From assembly GCA_902568235.1 (NCBI GenBank), contig CACFPS010000007.1, positions 1 through 49,940 of the forward strand: DNA of 49,940 bases, read 5' to 3'. This document shows positions 1 to 8,603 of the stretch, one piece after another; positions within the stretch are counted from its first letter, which is position 1; every line of letters starts with the position of its first letter. The translations under genes and the position numbers were made by a program. This stretch comes from an uncultured Pelagibacteraceae bacterium. GTDB taxonomy: Bacteria; Pseudomonadota; Alphaproteobacteria; Pelagibacterales; Pelagibacteraceae. The notes under the pieces are model-generated. The model was not told where the DNA came from. It saw nothing but the letters and a program-made list of their open reading frames with translations, and did no database searches.

Positions 1-1
1 T

Positions 2-88
2 AATGATAATAGAGCTAAATTAAAATTGGAAATTAACAATCTCACTGGTTCAAAAATCAAAGAAATTAAAGAATATACTAGTTATTGA
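2..88 (+). CDS. C-terminal end of an unidentified protein (partial)
   Basis: An open frame runs from the left edge to a TGA at 86-88 and gives 28 residues (ends KEIKEYTSY). Nothing upstream is visible, so the product cannot be named. The stretch is lysine-rich and codon use resembles neighbouring genes. Its stop lies inside the last codons of the convergent permease gene, a 7-base overlap that matches the tight convergent junctions seen elsewhere in the window. It could also be chance read-through of an AT-rich spacer; the preceding sequence would settle it. Confidence 0.4.
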   Translation, partial: NDNRAKLKLEINNLTGSKIKEIKEYTSY

Positions 89-768
89 AAACTATATTTT
101 TTCTCTAAATATTTAATTAAATTATGTATGACAAAAGTCATAAATAAGTAAATACTTCCAGCAATGATAAAAACTTCTATAGGTTTAAAGGTTGTTGAAA
201 CAATATATTTTGCAACACCAGTAAGATCCATTAAAGTTACTGTACTTGCTAAAGAGGTACCTTTAAGCATTAATATTATTTCATTACCATATGCTGGTAA
301 GGATTGTCTGATTGCTATTGGTATTTGAATTTTATAAAAAATAATTTTACTAGTAATACCAAGACTTTTACCTGCTTCTATCATACCTGGTTTTATTGTT
401 TGAAAAGCAGAGCGTAAAATTTCAGAAGTATAAGCTCCAGTATTCAAAGCAAATGCAATTATTGCACACCAATAAGGTTCTTTTAAAACTGTCCATAATA
501 ATGATGATTTTAAAAATTCATTATTTCCAATTAAATTCCCTAATCCATAATAAATAATGAAAATTTGAACTAATAAAGGTGTTCCTCTAAATAAATATGA
601 ATAACCATAAGCAAATTTGTTGATAAAGATATTTTTATTTAATCTCAAGATTGCAAATAATAAACCAACAAATAATCCAATAATTAAAGAAGCCGACAAA
701 AGTTTCAAAGTTATGACTGTTGCGCTTAACAATTTTGGAAAACTGCTAATCATTAACTCAAAATCCAT
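82..768 (-). CDS. Amino-acid ABC transporter permease, HisM/OccM type
   Basis: A 228-residue inner-membrane permease of the polar amino-acid uptake family. Several hydrophobic segments surround the conserved cytoplasmic loop near residues 130-150 (EAGKSLGIT...), which contacts the ATPase, and the family signature FRGTPLLVQ lies near residue 60. The gene overlaps its upstream partner by one base (ATG start inside the previous stop), so the two permeases are translated together and should form a heterodimer. Context (binding protein, then permease, then permease) indicates uptake of a basic amino acid such as arginine, lysine, ornithine or an octopine-like compound. The ATPase subunit is not encoded next to it. 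Confidence 0.88.
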   Translation of the reverse strand: MDFELMISSFPKLLSATVITLKLLSASLIIGLFVGLLFAILRLNKNIFINKFAYGYSYLFRGTPLLVQIFIIYYGLGNLIGNNEFLKSSLLWTVLKEPYWCAIIAFALNTGAYTSEILRSAFQTIKPGMIEAGKSLGITSKIIFYKIQIPIAIRQSLPAYGNEIILMLKGTSLASTVTLMDLTGVAKYIVSTTFKPIEVFIIAGSIYLFMTFVIHNLIKYLEKKYSFQ

Positions 769-1520
769 TAATATCCCCTACTATATTTAACTTCTAATTT
801 ATTTATTAACTTCATGCTAAAAAATGTAAGTAGCAAATATAAAACAGCTGCAAATGAATAAAAGAACAGAGGGTCTCTTGTTGAGCCCGCAGCTATATAA
901 GATTGTCTCATTATCTCTACTAATCCAGTAACCATAATAAGAGATGTATCTTTTAAAGTTATTTGCCAAACATTACTTAAATTTGGTATTGCAAGCCTTA
1001 ACATTTGTGGCACTAGTACCTTAAGAAAATGTGGAGTAATAAAATTAAAATTTATTATTGTAATTTTTTTCCATCTTATTTTAATCTCATAAAAAGGTTT
1101 TACTAAACCTAGTGCTTTTGATGCCTCAAACTGACCTTTGTCAATTGATTTAACTGCTCCTCTAAAAACTTCTGTAGAATAAGCTCCTGATATAATGCCA
1201 ATTGAAAATGATCCTGTAATAAATGCATTAATCTCTATATATTCTTTGTAGCCAAAAATTGATGCTACATACATAATTGCTGCACTTCCTCCAAAAAAGA
1301 AAAGATAAATAACAAGAAGTTCAGGCACACCTCTTATTACTGTTGTGTAAATATTGGCTACTAAGTTTAAAGATTTGTATTTAGATAATTTTAATGGAGT
1401 AAAAATTGCAGCAAAACTAAACCCAATTATCATTGCTGTAATTGATACAGCTATTGTCATTAGGGTAGCACGAAATAACTCATCTCCCCAACCAGTATCT
1501 CCAAATGCTAGAAGTTCCAT
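768..1520 (-). CDS. Amino-acid ABC transporter permease, HisQ/OccQ type
   Basis: A 250-residue inner-membrane permease, the second half of the heterodimer with the gene that follows. It shows the IRGVPELLV signature near residue 63 and the EASKALGL coupling loop near residue 132. A stretch around residues 140-165 (IKIRWKKITIINFNFITPHF) is typical of HisQ-like subunits, which are longer than HisM-like ones. It is 44 bases downstream of the binding-protein gene, and that spacer holds a strong hairpin, so it is probably transcribed from the same promoter at lower yield. Confidence 0.88.
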   Translation of the reverse strand: MELLAFGDTGWGDELFRATLMTIAVSITAMIIGFSFAAIFTPLKLSKYKSLNLVANIYTTVIRGVPELLVIYLFFFGGSAAIMYVASIFGYKEYIEINAFITGSFSIGIISGAYSTEVFRGAVKSIDKGQFEASKALGLVKPFYEIKIRWKKITIINFNFITPHFLKVLVPQMLRLAIPNLSNVWQITLKDTSLIMVTGLVEIMRQSYIAAGSTRDPLFFYSFAAVLYLLLTFFSMKLINKLEVKYSRGY

Positions 1521-1526
1521 ATAGAC

Positions 1527-1551
1527 TGGCGACTATATATCATAGTCGCCA
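1527..1551. other. Intercistronic hairpin behind the amino-acid binding protein
   Basis: Perfect 10-base inverted repeat (TGGCGACTAT at 1527-1536, ATAGTCGCCA at 1542-1551) with a 5-base loop. On the minus strand it follows the binding-protein stop and is not followed by a T-run, so a 3'-end-stabilising or partial-termination role is more likely than full termination. Confidence 0.75.
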
Positions 1552-1564
1552 AATCTAAAATTAA

Positions 1565-2416
1565 TTACATAGAAGCGTCAAAACCGAACCACTTAGTAGC
1601 AATTCTACTAATATCTCCATTTTTTCTTGCTTTATTAATAGCTTTGTTAAAAGCTTTTAAAAGTTCAGCATCTCTTTTGCCGATAGCGTCATCTCCAGCC
1701 TGTCTAAGACCAACACCGACACCATTACCAAAAGCACCACCTGAAAAAGTTGGTCCAGTCAAAACAACTGACTTACCAGATTTTTCTGCATAATCAGTAA
1801 ACGCAACTGCCGCAGCAAGTGCAGCATCGCATCTTCCAGAAGCTAAATCTAGATTAACTTCATCTTGAGTTTTGTAGGTTCTTACATCAACTTTTCCTAC
1901 ATCTCCAGAGTCTAAAAAGTTTTGGTGAATTGTTGCTGTTTGAACACAAACAGTTTTTCCAGCTAAAGCTCCGGTTAAAGTTTTAAGAGCTTTTGTTACA
2001 TCAGATCCACCTAGAGATAAATTTATTCCCTCAGGAGTGTCCAAACCTTCGAGACTTGATCCTTTCATTACCGCTAAAGAAGCTACTTCATCAGCATAAC
2101 CTTGTGAGAAAGTAATTGTTTTTTTTCTTTCGTCTGTAATTGACATGCCGGCCATGATTGCATCAAATTTTCTCATAACTAATGCTGGTATCATACCGTC
2201 CCAATCTTGCTCAACAATTACGCATTGTTTTTCCATATATCTGCAAAGAGTCCAGGCTAACTCAACTTCAAATCCAATTAGTTTACCCGAAGCATCTTTT
2301 GAATTCCATGGAGGATAAGCACCTTCAGTTCCTATTCTAATTTTATCGGCATAAACATTTCCAATAATTAATAAAGAAGCCAGAACTGAAAAAATAGTTT
2401 TTTTGAACATATTCAT
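1565..2416 (-). CDS. Periplasmic basic-amino-acid binding protein, OccT/NocT/ArgT type
   Basis: A 283-residue type II periplasmic binding protein. The N-terminus (residues 1-23, ending VYADK) is a Sec signal peptide. The mature start RIGTEGAYPPWN, then GFEVELAWTLCRYM and QDWDGMIPALVMRKFDAIMAGMSIT, is characteristic of lysine/arginine/ornithine and octopine/nopaline binding proteins. Cysteines in the first lobe suggest a disulfide as in ArgT. An AAGGAG Shine-Dalgarno lies just before the start, and a hairpin follows the stop, both signs of high expression. It is first in the operon. The exact ligand cannot be read from sequence; its position next to polyamine synthesis makes arginine or ornithine attractive but unproven. 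Confidence 0.9.
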   Translation of the reverse strand: MNMFKKTIFSVLASLLIIGNVYADKIRIGTEGAYPPWNSKDASGKLIGFEVELAWTLCRYMEKQCVIVEQDWDGMIPALVMRKFDAIMAGMSITDERKKTITFSQGYADEVASLAVMKGSSLEGLDTPEGINLSLGGSDVTKALKTLTGALAGKTVCVQTATIHQNFLDSGDVGKVDVRTYKTQDEVNLDLASGRCDAALAAAVAFTDYAEKSGKSVVLTGPTFSGGAFGNGVGVGLRQAGDDAIGKRDAELLKAFNKAINKARKNGDISRIATKWFGFDASM

Positions 2417-2476
2417 TATTTCTCCTTTTAATTAAAAAAATATTATTTCACAAAATAATGGATTTAAAAAGAAAAA

Positions 2477-3517
2477 TTAATGATTTATTGATGATGAAAA
2501 ATTCCAAGAACAATCAAAACTTGGTATATAAACTCTTGATAATTTTGTATTTCCAAAACTTTGGTTAAATATATTCATCCAATTTTCAACTTGTTTTGGT
2601 TTTTTATCCTGGCTTCCCACTTGTGTTGTAATAACGCCTTTGGGTTTCAAAATTCTAACTAGAGAGTCCATATTTTTTGCAGCCAAATCTATGCAAAATT
2701 GATCATCATTAAGGTCAACATAAATTTGGTCATAAGTATCATCTTTAATTGATTTAATGCTTTCAAAAGCATCTCCCCAAACACATTTAACTGAATTTTT
2801 TTCGGATGCTTTTTCACCAATCTTGCTTAAATGTTTGTCACAAACTTCAACTACTTCAGGATCTAATTCATACCAATCAATAAATCCAAAATTTTGTGAA
2901 ATACATTCTCTTGCAACGCCACCGTCACCCCCTCCAATAATTGCAGCTTTCTCTTTTTTTTTATTTAATTTTAATCCTGAATTTACAAAAGTTGAGCTAT
3001 ATAAATGTTCATCGCTTTCAGCTACTTGAATTTCATTGTCTATAAATAGAGATTTTCCAAACTGTTCCAATTCCAAAATTTCGATATTTTGACCAGCTTT
3101 TGATTTAAAATTTTCCAAAACTTTATTCACTACATATGATTTAGTTAAACCAGGAGAGCTATAAATATCATGATATAAATCAACAGTATCTCTATTAAAT
3201 TCTTTTTTAATTATGTGGGTATGTTCAATTTCATTTTTGATTATTTCAATTGCAACTGAAGGGGAAACTTCTGCACAAGTGAAAAAATCAAAACTAATAA
3301 TTCCTTTTTCGGGAAATGTATGAAAGCTTATATGGCTTTCCGCCAGTAATGCCACCAAAGTAAAGCCCTGTGGCTCAAATTTATATTTTGATATTTCTAA
3401 TACAGTTACTTTTGCAAGTTTTGCAATTTTATAAACCAACTTTTCAAAAAATTCAGGACTATATTCTTTTGTTGTGCCTATAATATCTAAAGTTATATGT
3501 TCACCTACCTTAGTCAT
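2477..3517 (-). CDS. speDE: Fused S-adenosylmethionine decarboxylase and spermidine synthase
   Basis: A 346-residue bifunctional cytoplasmic enzyme. Residues 1-120 are a prokaryotic AdoMet decarboxylase: AESHISFHTFPE holds the self-cleavage site (Glu60-Ser61, Ser61 becoming the pyruvoyl group), His66, and Cys81 in DFFTCAE. Residues from about 125 on are an aminopropyltransferase with the GGGDGGVARE nucleotide-binding loop and the acidic YVDLNDDQF segment. The first half makes decarboxylated AdoMet; the second transfers aminopropyl to putrescine or another diamine, releasing methylthioadenosine. SpeD-SpeE fusions are known in several phyla, including Candidatus Pelagibacter. It lies 5 bases after the class II aldolase gene, which may help dispose of the by-product. 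Confidence 0.92.
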   Translation of the reverse strand: MTKVGEHITLDIIGTTKEYSPEFFEKLVYKIAKLAKVTVLEISKYKFEPQGFTLVALLAESHISFHTFPEKGIISFDFFTCAEVSPSVAIEIIKNEIEHTHIIKKEFNRDTVDLYHDIYSSPGLTKSYVVNKVLENFKSKAGQNIEILELEQFGKSLFIDNEIQVAESDEHLYSSTFVNSGLKLNKKKEKAAIIGGGDGGVARECISQNFGFIDWYELDPEVVEVCDKHLSKIGEKASEKNSVKCVWGDAFESIKSIKDDTYDQIYVDLNDDQFCIDLAAKNMDSLVRILKPKGVITTQVGSQDKKPKQVENWMNIFNQSFGNTKLSRVYIPSFDCSWNFSSSINH

Positions 3518-3522
3518 AAATA

Positions 3523-4182
3523 CTATGCCTTTTTATAGTGTTTTATTTTATCCAAAATCTTTTGCATTTCTGCATAAGAAAGAATCTTAGGCTTTCCAAT
3601 CTTTAAAGCAATTATGTATTGATGGCAAATATTTTCTACTTCTTCTGCAAGTTCAAAGGCTTGTTTTAAATTAACTCCAAATGTAATTTGGCCATGGTTC
3701 GACATCAAACAAGCTTTTCTTTTATCTAAAGCTTCAATAATATTTTTTGATAATTCTGTTGTTCCAAAAGTTGCATATTCTGCACATTTTATGTCATCTC
3801 CTCCAGCGAGTGCTACCATATAATGAAAAGCTGGAATTGATTTACCGTGGGTTGATACTGCAGTAGCATGAGGAGAATGTGCATGAACAATTGCTTTAGC
3901 CTTAGGTTTATTTAAATAAATATCTTGATGAAATCTCCACTCGGATGAAGGGTTTAATGATGAATTAAATAATTTAAGATTGTCGTATTTTTCTTTTAGT
4001 GAAAGAAAAACTATATCTTCAGGTAATAAAGTTTCATATCTTTTTCCTGATGGAGTTAGAAGAAAACCTTCAACATCATCATTTGTAACCCTTAAAGACA
4101 CATTTCCAGATCTTAACGGTGATAAATTTGTACTATTGAGTTTTTGTGCGTATTCTATAACCTGTTTTTTTAATTCTATCAT
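3523..4182 (-). CDS. FucA-like class II aldolase, candidate 5-methylthioribulose-1-phosphate aldolase
   Basis: A 219-residue zinc-dependent class II aldolase. The proposed catalytic Glu81 (SSEWRFHQ) and metal ligands His100, His102 (HAHSPHAT) and His163 (SNHGQI) align with E. coli FucA Glu73, His92, His94 and His155 with a constant shift of eight, and AYATFG-type and AGGDDI segments also match. FucA-like proteins include L-fuculose-phosphate aldolase and the methylthioribulose-1-phosphate aldolase of the DHAP shunt. No fucose genes are near, while it heads an operon with the methylthioadenosine-producing SpeDE, and mtnP and mtnA lie 15-18 kb away. I therefore favour methylthioadenosine disposal; MtnB dehydratase is a less similar alternative. 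Confidence 0.8.
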   Translation of the reverse strand: MIELKKQVIEYAQKLNSTNLSPLRSGNVSLRVTNDDVEGFLLTPSGKRYETLLPEDIVFLSLKEKYDNLKLFNSSLNPSSEWRFHQDIYLNKPKAKAIVHAHSPHATAVSTHGKSIPAFHYMVALAGGDDIKCAEYATFGTTELSKNIIEALDKRKACLMSNHGQITFGVNLKQAFELAEEVENICHQYIIALKIGKPKILSYAEMQKILDKIKHYKKA

Positions 4183-4235
4183 ATATAATTAATATTATTA
4201 TAAATGATAAAAAAATTAAAAGATAATTAAAGATA

Positions 4236-5018
4236 ATGTTTCACAAACCAGAAAAATTACCCAATCTAATGGTGGCTCCAAATGGAGCTAGACCAATGAA
4301 AAAAGATCATTCTCGTGTACCTGTCACTATTGATGAAATAGTTCAAACTGCAAAAGCATGTTTTGATGCTGGAGCTGGCGGTATACATTTTCATTTAAGA
4401 GATAATGACGGTCAACACATATTAAATTCTGAAATGTGTTTAAAAGCTTTACAAAAACTTCAAATCAAAGTTCCAAATATGCATTTACAAGTTACAACTG
4501 AAGCTGTTGGTCGTTATTCTCCTGAAGAAATGAGAAAATTAGCTTATAATGTTGTTCCACCTGGTTTATCAATAGGTATAAGAGAAATGATACCTTCTCG
4601 ATCACCTTCAGATCAAGATATAAAATTATATAAATCTTTAACAGAGTCGGGAACAAAAATTCAGCATATATGTTATGAACCTGAAGACATTAATCTACTT
4701 TCTGAATTATTAGACAGATCTAATATTTCAAAAGATGGAACATGGTGTTTGTTTGTCATTGGACATTACTCAGGAATTATAAGTGATCCAAAAAAAATTC
4801 CATTATTTATAGAAAAATTGAAATTAAATAATTTTAATGCGGATTGGGCTGTTTGTGCTTTTGGAAAAGAAGAATTTTCTTGTCTTGAATTATCTGTAAA
4901 ATTAGGAGGCAAAGTTAGAGTCGGCTTTGAAAATTCTATATATTTGCCCAATGGAGATATCGCTGCAGACAACGAGACTAAAGTGGATGTGATAAATAGA
5001 TTACTAAATCTAAATTAA
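4236..5018 (+). CDS. Beta-keto acid cleavage enzyme (BKACE, DUF849 family)
   Basis: A 260-residue TIM-barrel protein. The N-terminal VAPNGARP and the zinc-binding HFHLRD motif near residues 52-57 are family hallmarks. BKACE enzymes condense a beta-keto acid with acetyl-CoA to give acetoacetate and a new CoA ester; known members act on 3-keto-5-aminohexanoate or dehydrocarnitine. It is transcribed away from the aldolase-speDE operon and converges, with a 9-base overlap, on the flavin hydroxylase gene. At 260 residues it is a little shorter than usual (about 270-310). The substrate is unknown; it may serve the adjacent catabolic block or amine breakdown. Confidence 0.85.
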   Translation: MFHKPEKLPNLMVAPNGARPMKKDHSRVPVTIDEIVQTAKACFDAGAGGIHFHLRDNDGQHILNSEMCLKALQKLQIKVPNMHLQVTTEAVGRYSPEEMRKLAYNVVPPGLSIGIREMIPSRSPSDQDIKLYKSLTESGTKIQHICYEPEDINLLSELLDRSNISKDGTWCLFVIGHYSGIISDPKKIPLFIEKLKLNNFNADWAVCAFGKEEFSCLELSVKLGGKVRVGFENSIYLPNGDIAADNETKVDVINRLLNLN

Positions 5019-6470
5019 AATATTAATATTTTTTTTTAAAAAGTTATCAAAATTTTTATTAAGTTGAAGAGAAGCTAGTATAAATCTATCAGGTCTTACA
5101 ATTAAAGCTTTAGAATTAGATTTTTTTAGATAGATTGATAAACCTTTTACCTTATTTGATTTTATAGAATTAATTTTATTTAACATATTCTTTTTAACCT
5201 TAGATGAATATAATAAAATTGGTTCTTTTGAAAATTTTTCATCTAAATGATATCCATTTTTTGTTTTAAATTGTGGAAAAATTTTACCTCTATTTTTATC
5301 AGTTTTTTGGCCAAGACCTTTTCCCAATTTAGGTTTGATTGATTGCATACTTTTTGTTCCATCATTGGTGGAAGAAATATTATCTGTAATTTTATAAGAA
5401 CCTACAGCATTAACAAATTCACCCATTCTCATAGTTGTTTCTACATATTCTTTAACATTAGAAAATCTTTCAGATTGGTAAGTTTTTAATAATTTTTCAT
5501 TATGATTGCTTCTTAAGCATTTAGCGATTTTCCATGCTAAATTAGAAACATCTCTAATACCTGCACACATTCCTTGACCCATAAAAGGTGGCATTAAATG
5601 TGCAGCATCACCAGCTATAAATATTCTTCCTTTTTTCCACTTTCTAGAAATAGCTGATTTAAAAGTATAAATTGTCTTTCTTTCAATCAATGCTTCATTT
5701 TTTTTTAACCAAGGTTTTAAAAAATTCCAAATATAAAAGTTAGAAAGAATTTTTTTTTCACTTTGATTTTTTTTAATTGCAAATTCCCATCGTCTTCTTT
5801 TTCCTACATTTCTACAATATGTTGCTGGTTGTTTTGAGTTAGAATATTGAATTGTTCTATCTGGAAGGTTTTTTTTCTCTTTTTTTAATATTAAATCTAC
5901 TACTGCCCATTTTTGTGTAAAACCTAAATTATCCATTTTGGTGTTTATTTGACTTCTGGTTATTGAATTAGCTCCATCACAACCAATTACATATTTTGAT
6001 TTTATTTCTTCGGGATTATTAATAATTACATTTTTAAATTTAATTTTTACATAATCTTTAAAATTTTTTATTTTACTAACTTCTGAATTTTGTTTTATTT
6101 CTACTTTCTTATATTTTTTTAGTTTTTTTCTTAGTTGCTTTTCTAAATCGGGTTGATTAAATCTATAGCTTGGATACCAACCATTCTCAGTTAATGATCT
6201 TGGCCGAGGCCAATCAAGAACTACTTTTCCTTTTGAGTTAACAAACTTAGTGCCTTTGTTAATTATTGTGTGTTTTAAAAAATCTTTTGTTATTCCTATT
6301 GTTTGAAAGATACGCATTATTTCATCGTCGAAATGAACGGCTCGTGGCAATGGATAAAAACTTTTTTCTCTTTCTAAAATTAATACTGAAAAACCTTGTA
6401 ATGCAATTAGATTTGCTAATGTTCCTCCAGTAGGACCTAAACCTATTATAGTAACATCGTATTCTTTCAT
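5010..6470 (-). CDS. FAD-dependent aromatic hydroxylase, MhpA-like
   Basis: A 486-residue class A flavoprotein monooxygenase. It shows the Rossmann GLGPTGG at residues 10-16, the DG motif GCDGANS at 163-169 and the GD motif GDAAHLMPP at 287-295 followed by MGQGMCAGIRD, all typical of 3-(3-hydroxyphenyl)propionate hydroxylase and relatives that add an ortho hydroxyl to phenols using NAD(P)H and O2. The frame is open upstream to 6539, but the start at 6470 puts the dinucleotide fold at the N-terminus and avoids overlapping the dioxygenase gene. The C-terminal third is short and very lysine-rich. It should act just before the neighbouring ring-cleavage enzyme. Substrate unknown. Confidence 0.83.
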   Translation of the reverse strand: MKEYDVTIIGLGPTGGTLANLIALQGFSVLILEREKSFYPLPRAVHFDDEIMRIFQTIGITKDFLKHTIINKGTKFVNSKGKVVLDWPRPRSLTENGWYPSYRFNQPDLEKQLRKKLKKYKKVEIKQNSEVSKIKNFKDYVKIKFKNVIINNPEEIKSKYVIGCDGANSITRSQINTKMDNLGFTQKWAVVDLILKKEKKNLPDRTIQYSNSKQPATYCRNVGKRRRWEFAIKKNQSEKKILSNFYIWNFLKPWLKKNEALIERKTIYTFKSAISRKWKKGRIFIAGDAAHLMPPFMGQGMCAGIRDVSNLAWKIAKCLRSNHNEKLLKTYQSERFSNVKEYVETTMRMGEFVNAVGSYKITDNISSTNDGTKSMQSIKPKLGKGLGQKTDKNRGKIFPQFKTKNGYHLDEKFSKEPILLYSSKVKKNMLNKINSIKSNKVKGLSIYLKKSNSKALIVRPDRFILASLQLNKNFDNFLKKNINILI

Positions 6471-6495
6471 ATTATCAATTTGATTGATTATGAAT

Positions 6496-7470
6496 TTATT
6501 TCTTATCAGTAATATTCGAATATAACCACGGGCAATCAATTAATAAAGGAGCTTGCTTTCCTTCAGCTGCCGTTTCCATTCTTTTATTTCTGAACTTCAT
6601 TCTTTCTTCTTTTGGAAGATATAATCTTTCATGACCCCAAAAACTTGGTCCTTCAAAAGTTTCTATAGGTTGCCAAGTACTTGGATCTATTATTCTTCCG
6701 CCCCAACCATTTTCAACAAAAAAACCTGAGGGAGTGATTGAATAGAATGAAGTCATATAATCATTAGTGTGTCTTCCCATCGTATAAGCAATAGCGTTAT
6801 CTTTGTATTGTAATAAATCATAGCCTTGCCCCACATCATCAAGATTATTGTATTCAACCATAAAATGGTGAAAGCCTAATTTTCCTGAACCAAATAGAGC
6901 CATACTGTGATGTCGACCGTTAACGTGGAAGAAGCAAAGAGATATGGGAGTATGACTATAGTCACTTATTTTAAAACCTAACAAATCTCTATAAAAAGGA
7001 ACTACACTATCAAAGTCTTTTACATGTAAAACTACATGTCCCATTCCTAGAGCTCCAGTTTTAAAACCTGAAATAGGTCTTGCTGGTTTAAAAGGATCTG
7101 TATCTTTCATTGGACTATAAACAAGCTCAATTCTATTTCCTTGAGGATCATTAAAATAAATTAATTCATCAACAAATCTTTTATCAGAGTAAGATGAATT
7201 TCCTAAATTGACTTGAACATTGTTTTTTTCTAATTTTGCAGCATAGGATTCTAGATCTTCTTTTTTTTCAACTTCCCAACCTACAAAAGCCAAACTATCT
7301 CCAGTATCTCCTGTTATGGCTAGTCGTTGTTTATGATCATCCATCCTAAATGATAATGTTCCTTTAGCCCTATCTACTCTTTGCATGCCTAAACATTTTT
7401 GCGAATAGTCTGACCAGTCTTCAATTTTATCTGAATTTACGCCTATGTAACTTAACGCATTTATTGCCAT
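6496..7470 (-). CDS. Extradiol ring-cleavage dioxygenase, two-domain vicinal-oxygen-chelate type
   Basis: A 324-residue protein with two tandem VOC modules (about 5-120 and 142-270). The second carries the likely Fe(II) ligands His145 (GMGHVVL), His201 or His202 (FHHFMVE) and Glu253 (FVENGWGG), matching the BphC-type facial triad. Such enzymes cleave catechols next to the paired hydroxyls. The gene precedes the MhpA-like hydroxylase by about 25 bases, so hydroxylation and ring opening look coupled. The C-terminal extension from residue 260 is charged and of unknown role. The active site is intact, so this is not merely a glyoxalase-like relative. Confidence 0.83.
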   Translation of the reverse strand: MAINALSYIGVNSDKIEDWSDYSQKCLGMQRVDRAKGTLSFRMDDHKQRLAITGDTGDSLAFVGWEVEKKEDLESYAAKLEKNNVQVNLGNSSYSDKRFVDELIYFNDPQGNRIELVYSPMKDTDPFKPARPISGFKTGALGMGHVVLHVKDFDSVVPFYRDLLGFKISDYSHTPISLCFFHVNGRHHSMALFGSGKLGFHHFMVEYNNLDDVGQGYDLLQYKDNAIAYTMGRHTNDYMTSFYSITPSGFFVENGWGGRIIDPSTWQPIETFEGPSFWGHERLYLPKEERMKFRNKRMETAAEGKQAPLLIDCPWLYSNITDKK

Positions 7471-7493
7471 GAAAATATTATACTAAATTAAAT

Positions 7494-7523
7494 TTGAGCC
7501 CGCTATGAATAATGCGGGCTCAA
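7494..7523. other. Intercistronic hairpin behind the first TRAP binding protein
   Basis: Perfect 10-base GC-rich inverted repeat (TTGAGCCCGC at 7494-7503, GCGGGCTCAA at 7514-7523) with a 10-base loop. On the minus strand it lies after the TRAP binding-protein stop and is followed by an AT-rich run (ATTTAATTTAG), so partial termination is plausible; the downstream dioxygenase would be read through. Confidence 0.75.
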
Positions 7524-7541
7524 TTGAATTGTTTTTATATA

Positions 7542-8555
7542 TTAACCGTCAACAGCTGTAATGATTTGTTTTGCTCTTCTTAAAACACCATCACCATCAA
7601 GGCCTTTGCCTTTCATTTCAGCCAACCAATCGGATTCTATTGGAGCTAATATTTTTTTGTATTCAGCTATTACATCAGCAGAAGGTATAATAATCTCATG
7701 CCCTTCTCTCTTTGAAACTTCGTTTTTCATTTTAGCATTTTGATTATCTATTAAATTTGATGCCCAATCACCAAATGCATGTCCGCTGTATTTATCTATA
7801 CAATCTTGTGAACGATTAGTTAAATCATTATATTTCTTTTCGTTCATTATTAATCCAAAAGTTGCGTTCGTAACGTGTAACTCTGTATGATATTTAGTTA
7901 CATCGAACAATCTAAAAGAACCTATAGCTGTGTAAGGAAAAGGTGTTCCATCTACCACACCTTTATTAAGTGCTTCAGAAGTCCCTGGTGCAGGCACTTT
8001 AACTCCAGTTGCTCCTAATGTTTTTAGAATAGTACCAGCGATCTTGCTTGGTACTCTCATTTTTTTTCCTTTAAAATCAGCCGGATTTACAACTTTAGTT
8101 TCCTTCATATGGACATGATATCCAGGATTAGAATGCAAACCTATAACTTTAATACCAGCCATTTCTTTATCTAAATATCCTTCATTAAATAAAGTATTCA
8201 AAGCTGTTGTTCCTGCTTTAGATGTTCTAGTCAAGAATGGTAATTCAATTACTGAACTTAGTGGAAACTGTCCTCCGATGTAACCTAAAACAGTCCAAGA
8301 AATATCTGCAACTCCTGAGGTTACAATATCATATTGTTTAGGAGGACTTCCTAATACTCCACCAGCAAACATTTTAATTTTAACTTCTCCATTTGCACAT
8401 GCATTAACTTTACTAGCCCATGCTGCAAGAATTTTACTAGCTATAAATGCTTTAGGTGGTTCAAAAGTTGCTAACTTAAGTTCATTAGCAGATGCTGCGC
8501 TAACAATGCTTAAAGAAAAAACTCCTAAAATAAATCCAATTATTTTTTTTTTCAT
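7542..8555 (-). CDS. TRAP transporter periplasmic binding protein, DctP family
   Basis: A 337-residue secreted binding protein with a signal peptide ending near ASANE (residues 20-24). The segment KKMRVPSK near residue 165 contains the arginine that salt-bridges the ligand carboxylate in DctP-type proteins, so the ligand is probably a carboxylic or related organic acid. Its membrane partners are the divergent dctQ and dctM genes at 9524-11325. It sits in a minus-strand run after an FAH hydrolase and before the dioxygenase and hydroxylase, suggesting import of the compound those enzymes consume. An AGAGGG Shine-Dalgarno precedes the start and a GC-rich hairpin follows the stop. Confidence 0.9.
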   Translation of the reverse strand: MKKKIIGFILGVFSLSIVSAASANELKLATFEPPKAFIASKILAAWASKVNACANGEVKIKMFAGGVLGSPPKQYDIVTSGVADISWTVLGYIGGQFPLSSVIELPFLTRTSKAGTTALNTLFNEGYLDKEMAGIKVIGLHSNPGYHVHMKETKVVNPADFKGKKMRVPSKIAGTILKTLGATGVKVPAPGTSEALNKGVVDGTPFPYTAIGSFRLFDVTKYHTELHVTNATFGLIMNEKKYNDLTNRSQDCIDKYSGHAFGDWASNLIDNQNAKMKNEVSKREGHEIIIPSADVIAEYKKILAPIESDWLAEMKGKGLDGDGVLRRAKQIITAVDG

Positions 8556-8603
8556 AATTTTTCCCTCTGTTAATAATAATTATTTTGAAAGTTTACTTGA
8601 AAT

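Noticed and set aside
6471..6539. 23-residue N-terminal extension of the MhpA-like hydroxylase
   Set aside because: It overlaps the dioxygenase end, and the Rossmann motif sits correctly at the N-terminus only with the ATG at 6470.
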